From: Arthrospira sp. PCC 9108 | GTDB taxonomy: Bacteria > Cyanobacteriota > Cyanobacteriia > Cyanobacteriales > Microcoleaceae | Direction: 5' to 3' | Assembly: GCA_016745315.1 (NCBI GenBank) | Contig: CP066886.1 | Span: forward strand, 2,449,501 to 2,513,500 | DNA: 64,000 nt | In this document: positions 56,795-64,000 of the stretch, in pieces | Layout: the number at the start of each line of letters is the position of its first letter | Numbering within the stretch: the stretch's first letter is position 1 | Position numbers and translations under genes: made by a program | Notes under the pieces: generated by a model | The model's database searches: none | The model's input: only the letters and a program-made list of their open reading frames with translations | Told to the model about the DNA's origin: nothing

Positions 56795-57163
56795 ATGTCC
56801 GCCTATCATACAATTCGTATTAACGATCGCCAAAGGGATAAGTCCTACTGTGTGCAAGTTCCAGAGGATCGCTACATCCTCCCATGTGCAGAAAATCAGG
56901 GTTCAGATTTACCCTATTCTTGTCGCAATGGTGCTTGTACAACTTGCGCGGTGCGGGTGATTTCAGGAGAGTTGTATCAGCCGGAGGCGATGGGATTATC
57001 TCCAGAACTACAGGAGGAAGGATATGCTTTGCTTTGTGTGAGCTATCCCCGTTCAGACCTGGAAGTGGAAACCCAGGACGAGGATGAAGTCTACGAACTC
57101 CAGTTTGGTCGCTACTTTGGTAAAGGTAAGGTGCGATCAGGGTTGCCCTTAGATGAAGATTAG
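56795..57163 (+). CDS. [2Fe-2S] ferredoxin, plant type
   Basis: From the ATG at 56795 the protein has 122 residues; the longer frame from 56684 adds a stretch that runs through non-coding-looking sequence. It has the cluster motif CRNGACTTC with an earlier LPYS and a later CVSYP, the four-cysteine ligand set of plant-type ferredoxins. A C-terminal extension (ELQFGRYFGKGKVRSGLPLDED) makes it longer than photosynthetic PetF (~98 residues), as in the FdxC2/slr0148-like group. It carries electrons in the cytosol; its partner is unknown. Its end overlaps the thermonuclease gene by 11 bp. Confidence 0.88.
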   Translation: MSAYHTIRINDRQRDKSYCVQVPEDRYILPCAENQGSDLPYSCRNGACTTCAVRVISGELYQPEAMGLSPELQEEGYALLCVSYPRSDLEVETQDEDEVYELQFGRYFGKGKVRSGLPLDED

Positions 57164-57698
57164 TCATAAGCTACTGAGATTGATGCTTACCGGACTGTTA
57201 CTCCTGTTGTGGGGTATCGTGGGGGTTGGGTGTTCTGAACCGCCGGAAACGCCCACAGGTATGACTGTCAGAGTAGAACGGGTGGTTAGTGGTCAGACCA
57301 TAGAAATTGTCAGTCCTACCGAGAATATACCCAGATTACAGCGGGTAAGACTGATTGGCATTAATGCCCCGGACCTAAGACAAGACCCCTGGGGAATGGA
57401 AGCTAAACGAAGGCTACAGCAGCTTTGTCAGGGACAGCAGGTGCTATTAGAATTAGACCAAATGGAAAGCGATCGCTATGATCGCCTATTAGCATATATA
57501 TGGCGCGATGAAATTCTGGTTAATGAGGAATTGGTTAAACAAGGTTACGCCCTCGCTGAAGCCGGAATTTACAACAACAAATACAGCCAACGTCTTGACA
57601 ATGCCCAACGGTGGGCTAGAATCATGGGGTTAGGTATCTGGAACCCAGAACAACCCATGCGATTTACCCCCGCTGAGTTTCGCCAACAACAGTCCTGA
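57153..57698 (+). CDS. Thermonuclease (SNase-like), lipoprotein
   Basis: The 181-residue protein has a lipoprotein-type signal peptide (LMLTGLLLLLWGIVGVGC). An SNase domain follows: VERVVSGQTIEI, QRVRLIGINAPDLRQDPWGMEAKRRL, QMESDRYDRLLAYIW and LVKQGYALAE. The catalytic Arg (in RVRLIGI), Glu (in MEAKR) and second Arg (in YDRLLAY) are in their usual places. It degrades nucleic acids outside the cytoplasm. The start overlaps the ferredoxin gene by 11 bp, so translation is probably coupled. Confidence 0.92.
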   Translation: MKISHKLLRLMLTGLLLLLWGIVGVGCSEPPETPTGMTVRVERVVSGQTIEIVSPTENIPRLQRVRLIGINAPDLRQDPWGMEAKRRLQQLCQGQQVLLELDQMESDRYDRLLAYIWRDEILVNEELVKQGYALAEAGIYNNKYSQRLDNAQRWARIMGLGIWNPEQPMRFTPAEFRQQQS

Positions 57699-57872
57699 CT
57701 GAAAAAGAGGCAGCCGACAGTCTGGGGGTAAGCGAAAATTAATCAATTTCAGATTCCCTATATCATCAAAACTTATCCCCAACCGCAGGGTTTCGCTACT
57801 CTCAAAATTATTATTGATTAATCGGGTTATTGTCTGAATCTGTGACCAGAAACTGATGGAATTTTTGCCAAT

Positions 57873-58685
57873 ATGACTCAAGAACAATTACAAACATTTT
57901 TAGATGTGGCTACCCTAGCAGCGACTGCGGGGGGTACGGTCTTAAAGTATTACTGGGGTAATTTACAAGATATTCAAGAGAAAGGACGCTCAGGAGATTT
58001 AGTCACAGAAGCCGATAAAGCCTCAGAAGCGGCGATTTTGGAGGTTCTCAAGCGCCATGTTCCCGGTCATGGTATTCTTACGGAAGAGTCTGGTAGTTTG
58101 GGGGATACTAGCAGCCGCTATTTGTGGGCGATCGACCCCCTCGATGGTACTACTAACTATGCTCATCAGTATCCAGCATTTGCCACCTCGATCGCCCTTT
58201 TGATTGATGGAGTCCCCCAGGTCGGTGCGGTATATAATCCCTTTCATGATGAATTATTCCAGGGTGCGATCGGTCATGGTGCGACCTGTAACGGTAAACC
58301 CATCAAGGTCTCTCAAGCCAATTCCCTAGATAAAAGTCTATTGGTGACAGGGTTTGCTTATGACCGTCGCGAAACCCCAGATAATAATTATGCCGAATTT
58401 TGTTATCTAACCCACCTAACTCAGGGAGTCAGGCGTGGTGGGTCTGCTTCTGTAGATTTAGCCTATGTCGCCTGCGGACGTTTAGATGGTTATTGGGAGA
58501 GAGGACTGTCTCCCTGGGACTTGGCGGCGGGGGTGGTCTTAGTCCAAGAAGCTGGGGGAAAGGTAACAGCCTATGATCAGAGTCCTTTTGACATAAAATC
58601 TGGGCGCATTTTAGCTACCAATGGTTCCCTACATTCTAGCCTTAGTAAAGCCCTTTTAGAAACACCCCCCTTATCTTCCTGGTAG
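57873..58685 (+). CDS. Inositol monophosphatase family protein
   Basis: The 270-residue protein has the metal-binding motifs DLVTEADKASE, GILTEESG, WAIDPLDGTTNYAH and LSPWDLAAGVVLVQEAGG, the full IMPase set (Glu, two Asp, C-terminal Asp). It should hydrolyse a sugar or inositol phosphate with Mg2+. SuhB, archaeal-type or PAP-phosphatase functions cannot be separated from sequence alone. No operon partner is evident. Confidence 0.93.
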   Translation: MTQEQLQTFLDVATLAATAGGTVLKYYWGNLQDIQEKGRSGDLVTEADKASEAAILEVLKRHVPGHGILTEESGSLGDTSSRYLWAIDPLDGTTNYAHQYPAFATSIALLIDGVPQVGAVYNPFHDELFQGAIGHGATCNGKPIKVSQANSLDKSLLVTGFAYDRRETPDNNYAEFCYLTHLTQGVRRGGSASVDLAYVACGRLDGYWERGLSPWDLAAGVVLVQEAGGKVTAYDQSPFDIKSGRILATNGSLHSSLSKALLETPPLSSW

Positions 58686-58982
58686 CTTTTGACTCCCACA
58701 GGAGAATCACCAATCAGTCAGAAAATATGTCAAAATAAGATTGAGCAGCAGTTGGGCTTGAGTTGATTGCGGTCAGATGTACACACAGATACGGTGATCC
58801 GGTTATGTCTGTGGGCTTAACTAGCTAATCATCCGTAATTGTGCCAGGCTTAACTGTTATGCTTTCCGGTTGAGGGTTATATGGAATATCCTCGATATGG
58901 TTGCATCTAGTTATAATCCCATAAATATCACTGAAAATCAGAATTTAACTTGGCATTTCTGAGATACCAAAAGGCGAATACT

Positions 58983-59852
58983 ATGTCATTTAAAATAAAT
59001 CAAGGATTATTCCAGCTTGGAATTACGGACAATCATGCTATTTTAGGTATTAAAATAGATGCTGATTTTAATGCTATTCGCAAACAATATATGAGGATTG
59101 CGCGTCGTTTGCATCCAGATACTTCGGCTTTTCAGGAAACTGAAGATAAGGAATTGGGGAAAGAATTATTGGCGAAATTGGTGAGTCCGGCTTATAACAA
59201 ATTTTCTAAGGATGATGAGAAACGAGAATATGAATTGTTAATAAACACCATAGCCGATCGCATTAAAAAAGACCCCAATAGTATTGAAATATCGACAGAA
59301 GCAGCTAAACAGCTACAGACCATAGGTGATTTTAATCAAGCCTATGAAACCAGTTTACAGGAACTGGTGGAACAACAGTATGAATCCCCGAAACAAGCCC
59401 TGGCTAGAATTGGTGAAATTAGCGAACTGAATTTAGTGTATTTAATGCGATCGCGATCGGGTAATGTGGTCGCTACACCCACGCCGCCACCCCGACCGGT
59501 GAAAACATCTTTTGTCGATAAGGCTTGCGATCGCGCCGTCCAGTTAATGGAAACTAGCAACTATGCTAAAGCTATTCTGGAACTCAAAGACGCGGTAAAA
59601 CGGGAACCGTCACACCCCCGTTGTCATGGTCTATTAGGGTTGATTTATATTAAACAAAATCAGCCTAAATTAGGTACACCCCATATTAGAAAAGCCCTAA
59701 GTATTGATCCAAATCAGCCGGAAGCGATCGAAGCCCAACAACTAATTCAGAAAACAGCTACCACCTCTAGTGTCAAAGGTAAAAGTAAAAAGTCAGGTTC
59801 AGGAAGCGGCGGTTTATTAGGGCGACTATTTGGCGGGAGTAAGAAAAAGTGA
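58983..59852 (+). CDS. J-domain protein with TPR region
   Basis: The preferred ATG is 58983, giving 289 residues (MSFKINQGLFQLGI). A J domain (~15-85) carries the HPD motif in RRLHPDTSA. The middle is helical, residues ~190-260 form tetratricopeptide-like repeats (YAKAILELKDAVKREPSHPRCHGLLGLIYIKQNQPKLG), and the tail is Gly/Ser/Lys-rich (SGSGSGGLLGRLFGGSKKK). J-domain proteins stimulate Hsp70 ATPase activity. This J-TPR layout is cyanobacterial and its client is unknown. Confidence 0.88.
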   Translation: MSFKINQGLFQLGITDNHAILGIKIDADFNAIRKQYMRIARRLHPDTSAFQETEDKELGKELLAKLVSPAYNKFSKDDEKREYELLINTIADRIKKDPNSIEISTEAAKQLQTIGDFNQAYETSLQELVEQQYESPKQALARIGEISELNLVYLMRSRSGNVVATPTPPPRPVKTSFVDKACDRAVQLMETSNYAKAILELKDAVKREPSHPRCHGLLGLIYIKQNQPKLGTPHIRKALSIDPNQPEAIEAQQLIQKTATTSSVKGKSKKSGSGSGGLLGRLFGGSKKK

Positions 59853-59944
59853 AGGCCGCCATTGTGAACAAATCGACTCAATTGCAGGTAATCTGTAATA
59901 ATCTGTAAGCCGTCCCCTAATTTTGTACTACTTTTTTTAATCCC

Positions 59945-61180
59945 ATGATTCATCAACCGCCACCGGGTGCGCGAGATCTACTTCCTCTCGATGTAGCCCA
60001 AAAAATTTGGATTGAACGCCGACTACAGCAAGTATTTCATCGCTGGGGCTATCATCGCATTATTACCTCTACCCTAGAAAGGCTTGATACCCTCATGGCT
60101 GGGGGGGCGGTACAACGTTCAACAGTCATCCAATTACAAGATGCAGAAAATGAAGGTTTGGGACTGCGCCCGGAATTAACGGCTTCTATTGCTAGGGCGG
60201 CGGTTTCTCGCATGGCGGGGAATGACCACTGGCCGCAACGTCTGTATTACAATGCTAATATCTTCCGCAAAGGTGGAGAGACGGGACATGGTACGCAGTT
60301 AGAATTTTATCAGGCTGGGGTAGAATTACTTGGGGCTGATGGAGTCCGGGCTGACTGGGAAGTTTTATTGCTGCTATGGGACTGTTTGCGATCGCTCAAC
60401 TTACAAAACCCACAGTTTATCCTAGGGGAAGCTGGATTAACGCGATCGCTTTTATCTCCCTTTGCGCCACCGTTACGCGATCAAGTTCGACAGGCGATCG
60501 CTAATCTCGATAGAATTACCCTGGAAACCCTTTCCATGTCGCCAGAATTGCGACAACGGGCTTTATTCCTCTTTGACTTGCGCGGTCGTCCTGAAGACGT
60601 TTTAGCCAAGGTTTCCCAACTAGACCTAGACGACAGCCAAAGATCTGCCCTCAACAACCTAAAATCCTTAATTGATGGTCTCAATCAATATCAGAAATGG
60701 CGACCAGATACTCTATATCCCATGTCCATCACCCTAGATCTCAGTCTGATTCAGACTTTTGACTACTACACAGGCATTGTCTTTATTGTAGTCAGTGATA
60801 GTCATTCGGGTTCACGGGTATTAGGTCGCGGCGGACGTTATGACCAGCTTTTAGGACTTTATCACCCACAGGGAGAAACTAAACCCAGTATTGGCTTTTC
60901 CCTCACCATTGAGGAACTGCATCAGGTATTATTAGACATGGGAGAGCTTCCCTCTGATATTCCCTCCGGTGATTGTTTGGTGGTTCCCAAAACCCCCCAA
61001 GCTGAAGTCGCCGCCTTTGCTTATGCACAAGATTTGCGTCAGTCCCAGGATGCACAGGTACAAATGGAATTGAGTATTTCCGATGATTTACTCGCCCTCC
61101 GAGAGTCCGCCCGTCGCCGGGGAATTACCCAAATCGCCTGGGTAGATGAACAAGGTAATCCTACCTTAGAAGTGATCTAA
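59945..61180 (+). CDS. hisZ: ATP phosphoribosyltransferase regulatory subunit HisZ
   Basis: The 411-residue protein is a histidyl-tRNA-synthetase-like paralogue: PPGARDLLPLDVAQKIWIERRLQQVFHRWGYHRI, LRPELTASIARAAV, QLEFYQAGVELLG, TFDYYTGIVF and GRGGRYDQLLG. It lacks the anticodon-binding domain and has only a short C-terminal extension, as HisZ does. It forms the octameric complex with short-form HisG that starts histidine synthesis and gives feedback control. hisG is not in the window. Confidence 0.92.
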   Translation: MIHQPPPGARDLLPLDVAQKIWIERRLQQVFHRWGYHRIITSTLERLDTLMAGGAVQRSTVIQLQDAENEGLGLRPELTASIARAAVSRMAGNDHWPQRLYYNANIFRKGGETGHGTQLEFYQAGVELLGADGVRADWEVLLLLWDCLRSLNLQNPQFILGEAGLTRSLLSPFAPPLRDQVRQAIANLDRITLETLSMSPELRQRALFLFDLRGRPEDVLAKVSQLDLDDSQRSALNNLKSLIDGLNQYQKWRPDTLYPMSITLDLSLIQTFDYYTGIVFIVVSDSHSGSRVLGRGGRYDQLLGLYHPQGETKPSIGFSLTIEELHQVLLDMGELPSDIPSGDCLVVPKTPQAEVAAFAYAQDLRQSQDAQVQMELSISDDLLALRESARRRGITQIAWVDEQGNPTLEVI

Positions 61181-61442
61181 TTTCAGTCTACATTATACCC
61201 ACCACAATTATCCATTAATTCCCTGGTGGGGTGGCGCGGGTTTATTCATCTGGTCGTGGGGAATATTTACTGATGACAGAATTCTCTGGAACCATAACTA
61301 TGTTAAGTACCAAGATTTAGCCAAATACAGGCGGGATTTATTGAATGGGGGAGATTTATTGAAAATGTTACCCCAGGAATCAGAGCGGAATAGTTTGACT
61401 AAATTTTTGCTAGAAATTAGTGAACAATATGCCTCAGTTTAA
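61181..61442 (+). pseudogene. Coding-like fragment without start, unknown
   Basis: An open stretch ending at 61442 reads ...WWGGAGLFIWSWGIFTDDRILWNHN... then YRRDLLNGGDLLKMLP and SLTKFLLEISEQYASV. It has no ATG near a ribosome-binding site. The second half has balanced, protein-like composition; the first is Trp/Gly-rich. I do not recognise a family. It may be the end of a decayed gene between hisZ and dapL. Confidence 0.35.
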
Positions 61443-61481
61443 GTCTCTATGAATCTCCGGAATTAACAACAGGCGATACAG

Positions 61482-61691
61482 TTAAGATGGTGCGTCAATT
61501 ATTTCGAGGTGTCGTTGACCACTATATATGCCAGGTTTGACGCACCCTACATTAAGATGGTGCGTCAATTATTTCGAGGTGTCGTTGACCACTATATATG
61601 CCAGGTTTGACGCACCCTACATTAAGATGGTGCGTCAATTATTTCGAGGTGTCGTTGACCACTATATATGCCCCGTTTGACGCACCCTACA
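61482..61691. repeat. Three 70-bp REP-like repeats with GGTGCGTCA/TGACGCACC core
   Basis: Units start at 61482, 61552 and 61622 (TTAAGATGGTGCGTCAATTA...GTTTGACGCACCCTAC). The second and third end in different interior variants (CCAGG or CCCCG). A degenerate fourth copy (ATTATTCCGAGGTGTCGTTGAC... GGACCCTAC) follows to about 61790. The outer core is the same as in the RAYT-adjacent array at 14187-16122, but the interior is different. Confidence 0.92.
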
Positions 61692-61862
61692 GGGAACTAT
61701 TGGGGTGGTTAATTGCTCCCAAATAACCCTTAATTATTCCGAGGTGTCGTTGACTCCGATATCTTCCTGGTTGGAAGGACCCTACAAAGACTGTGTTTAC
61801 AAATAAGCGATCGCACGTCCCCCCTAGGCGGTAAGCTGTTGGAGAGTGTTTGCACAGTAACG

Positions 61863-63101
61863 ATGACAACTATTAACGATAATTACCTAAAACTCAAAGC
61901 TGGCTACCTATTTCCAGAAATCGCCCGGCGGGTTAATACCTTTGCGGAAGCCAACCCCGACGCACAAATAATTAAACTGGGAATTGGTGATGTCACCGAA
62001 CCTTTACCAGAAGCCTGCCGAACTGCTATGATTAAAGCCGTTGAGGAAATGGGCGATCGCTCTACATTCAAGGGCTATGGACCAGAACAGGGTTATAGCT
62101 GGTTGCGCGAAAAAATTGCCCAACATGACTTTCAAGCCAGAGGCGGCGATATTGACCCAGAGGAAATCTTTATCTCTGACGGTTCCAAATGCGACACGGG
62201 GAACATTCTCGATATTTTTGGCAAAGATAACACCATTGCCGTCACCGATCCAGTCTATCCCGTCTATGTAGATACCAACGTCATGGCAGGAAATACCGGA
62301 CCCGTCAATGAGCGTGGGGAATATGAGGGGTTGCTATACCTTCCCATTACCGCCGAGAATAATTTTACCGCCGAAATTCCTAGCGATCGCGTCGATTTAA
62401 TTTATCTGTGTTTCCCCAATAACCCCACAGGCGCTACAGCCACCAAAGAACACCTGAAACAATGGGTTGATTACGCCCGCGCCAACCGTTCAATTATCCT
62501 ATTTGATGCCGCCTACGAAGCCTTTATTACCGACCCCAGCCTACCTCACTCCATTTATGAAATTGAAGGCGCTCGTGAATGTGCGATCGAATTCCGTTCC
62601 TTCTCCAAAAATGCTGGTTTTACCGGCACTCGTTGCGCCTTCACCGTCGTTCCCAAAACATTAATGGCAAAAACCTCCTCCGGGTCTGATGTCGAGCTGT
62701 GGAAGCTGTGGAACCGCCGCCAGTCCACCAAATTTAACGGAGTCTCCTACATTATACAACGGGGAGCCGAGGCAGTGTATTCCCCCGCCGGACAATCCCA
62801 AATCCAACAACTCGTAAATTTCTACCTAGAAAACGCCCAAATCATTCGCGAAAAATTGACCACCGCCGGACTCACAGTTTATGGTGGTGTCAATGCCCCC
62901 TATGTATGGGTCAAAACCCCCAGCGGTCTATCAAGTTGGGACTTTTTTGATAAATTACTGCAAACCTGTAATGTAGTAGGAACACCAGGTTCCGGTTTTG
63001 GTGCAGCCGGGGAAGGATATTTCCGCATTTCAGCCTTTAACAGCCGTGAAAACGTAGAAGCCGCCATGGAACGCATCACAGACAAGTTTAAAACCCTCTG
63101 A
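61863..63101 (+). CDS. dapL: LL-diaminopimelate aminotransferase
   Basis: The 412-residue protein is a class I/II aminotransferase with MTTINDNYLKLKAGYLFPEIARR at the start, KLGIGDVTEPLPEA, YLCFPNNPTGA and FRSFSKNAGFTGTRCAF carrying the PLP lysine (SFSKNAG). Length and start match DapL, the one-step lysine/peptidoglycan pathway enzyme of cyanobacteria, plants and Chlamydia. The ATG at 61863 is preferred over one 24 bp upstream because homologues begin at MTTINDNY. A strong terminator of the opposing infB gene lies 14 bp downstream. Confidence 0.95.
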   Translation: MTTINDNYLKLKAGYLFPEIARRVNTFAEANPDAQIIKLGIGDVTEPLPEACRTAMIKAVEEMGDRSTFKGYGPEQGYSWLREKIAQHDFQARGGDIDPEEIFISDGSKCDTGNILDIFGKDNTIAVTDPVYPVYVDTNVMAGNTGPVNERGEYEGLLYLPITAENNFTAEIPSDRVDLIYLCFPNNPTGATATKEHLKQWVDYARANRSIILFDAAYEAFITDPSLPHSIYEIEGARECAIEFRSFSKNAGFTGTRCAFTVVPKTLMAKTSSGSDVELWKLWNRRQSTKFNGVSYIIQRGAEAVYSPAGQSQIQQLVNFYLENAQIIREKLTTAGLTVYGGVNAPYVWVKTPSGLSSWDFFDKLLQTCNVVGTPGSGFGAAGEGYFRISAFNSRENVEAAMERITDKFKTL

Positions 63102-63114
63102 AATTAGTTCACAG

Positions 63115-63145
63115 CAAAAACCCCGGCTTCTTCAAGAAACCGGGG
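63115..63145 (-). terminator. Rho-independent terminator of infB
   Basis: On the minus strand CCCCGG (63145-63140) and CCGGGG (63126-63121) form a stem with a 13-nt loop, followed by five T residues (complement of 63120-63116). It lies 63 bp beyond the infB stop. On the plus strand there is no T-run, so it serves infB. Confidence 0.85.
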
Positions 63146-63208
63146 TAGCGTGCGCCAGAGACTACCGATTGCAGTCAACAATAATGTTCTAGCTAACCAA
63201 GAAAGTCC

Positions 63209-64000
63209 CTAGCGGGAGAGAGTCCGACGCTTAGTCACCATTCGATAGGCTTCAATAGAGTCACTCTCATTCCAGTCATTGAAGTTTTCTGCCGCAATAC
63301 CACATTCATATCCAGCATTAACTTCCTTCACATCATCTTTAATCCGCTTCAGGGAGTCAAGGAAGCCATCATAGACTATCTGTCCACCGCGATGAACTCG
63401 GATTTTGCAGTTACGAATCAGCTTACCAGACTGAACATAACACCCAGCCACACGGGAACGACCTACAGGGAAAATAGCCCGCACTTCCGCTTGACCAAGA
63501 GGTTCTTCCACCAATTCCGGTTCTAGCATACCCTCCATCGCCGCTTCAATATCATCGAGGAGGTTATAGATAATGTTGTATTCACGAATATCAACCCCAG
63601 CGCGGTCAGCTGCGCCTCGTGCGCCACTGGCGACAGTAGTATTAAAACCAATCAAAACCGCATCACTAGCCGCTGCTAGGTCAATATCAGTCTCTGTCAC
63701 CTCACCCGCCGCCGCTAACAGCAGTCGCAGTTGTACCTCCTTCTGAGGTAATTTCTTCAAAGCATTAACTATAGCCTCTACAGACCCCTGAACATCAGCT
63801 TTCAGAATAATATTGAGGTCTTTAAGTTCTCCCTCCTGAACCCTAGCCGACAAAGCACTGAGACTAACCCGACCCTGGAGTAAGCGAGACTGTCGGGCTG
63901 TATTCGCCCGTTCCGAAGCCAAAGCCGCCGCCTCTTTTTCGCTCTCAAACACCTCAAACTCATCTCCGGCCGCCGGAACATCCCGCAAACCCAAAACCTC
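63209..64000 (-). CDS. infB: Translation initiation factor IF-2, C-terminal part (runs off the right edge)
   Basis: About 263 codons are visible. They cover the end of domain II (GLRDVPAAGDEFEVFESEKEA), the linker, domain III (LKDLNIILKADVQGSVEAIVNALKKL, with DAVLIGFNTTVASGA) and domain IV (GQAEVRAIFPVGRSRVAGCYV... CGIAAENFNDW). IF-2 places fMet-tRNA on the 30S subunit. The GTPase domain is outside the window. The gene is transcribed toward dapL and ends before the terminator at 63115-63145. Confidence 0.96.
   Translation of the reverse strand, partial: EVLGLRDVPAAGDEFEVFESEKEAAALASERANTARQSRLLQGRVSLSALSARVQEGELKDLNIILKADVQGSVEAIVNALKKLPQKEVQLRLLLAAAGEVTETDIDLAAASDAVLIGFNTTVASGARGAADRAGVDIREYNIIYNLLDDIEAAMEGMLEPELVEEPLGQAEVRAIFPVGRSRVAGCYVQSGKLIRNCKIRVHRGGQIVYDGFLDSLKRIKDDVKEVNAGYECGIAAENFNDWNESDSIEAYRMVTKRRTLSR

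Overview
The window is chromosomal DNA from a filamentous cyanobacterium, most likely an Arthrospira/Limnospira-like Oscillatoriales strain. The genus is an inference. The phylum is supported by many copies of the HIP1 octamer GCGATCGC in the coding regions and by cyanobacterial gene content: a CyanoP/PsbP lipoprotein, homogentisate phytyltransferase, LL-diaminopimelate aminotransferase, a COP23-domain protein, HisZ, an RRM RNA-binding protein and an MlaD/MlaF-type lipid transporter pair.

Layout. 1-618 is the start of an AAA ATPase gene running off the left edge. 725-7140 is a mobile-DNA nest: a full-length group II intron with a decayed maturase (725-3360, +); a rearranged ORF-less group II intron on the other strand (3533-6726, -) with three copies of its 5' end and four copies of its 3' end (domains V/VI), itself split by an IS630-family element (5133-6091); and a remnant of a response-regulator receiver domain. 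7180-13195 carries, on the minus strand, a giant CBS/GAF/PAS/GGDEF protein, a frameshifted YbhN-like membrane protein and an NlpC/P60 peptidase, followed by a divergent serine hydrolase. 14187-16122 is a 1.9-kb array of palindromic REP-like repeats next to a RAYT (Y1/HUH) transposase. 16942-24691 holds an FAD oxidoreductase, the tocopherol gene hpt, maf, cyanoP, an M23 peptidase, a trypsin-like protease/COP23 pair and a small HTH protein. 24851-30092 holds gatA, the MlaD/MlaF pair and a YvcK/CofD-like gene. 30099-46110 contains three related C39-like cysteine peptidases with different module counts, an M16 peptidase, a VOC protein joined to a serine-recombinase homologue, ExbB/ExbD, cobQ, prxQ, an M50 peptidase and an MFS transporter. 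46128-53179 holds secG, a metzincin, tRNA-Ser(GGA), an RNA-binding protein gene with a structured downstream region, a secreted 5'-nucleotidase, a TRAP binding protein and glutamate dehydrogenase. 53232-56690 is a second accessory patch: fourteen 67-bp hairpin repeats, a lone IS605-type tnpB and a compact ORF-less group II intron. The right end holds ferredoxin, thermonuclease, inositol-phosphatase-like, J-domain, hisZ and dapL genes and the 3' part of infB.

Two themes stand out. First, hairpin repeats with a GGTGCGTCA/TGACGCACC core occur beside the RAYT gene and again 45 kb away, fitting mobilisation in trans, and group II intron pieces have been amplified in units that begin or end at the intron's own termini. 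Second, five otherwise conserved genes (ybhN-like, hpt, M16 peptidase, exbB, cobQ) each carry a frameshift that one extra base in a G/C homopolymer would repair. This looks more like assembly error than decay, so these genes are listed as frameshifted rather than assumed dead.
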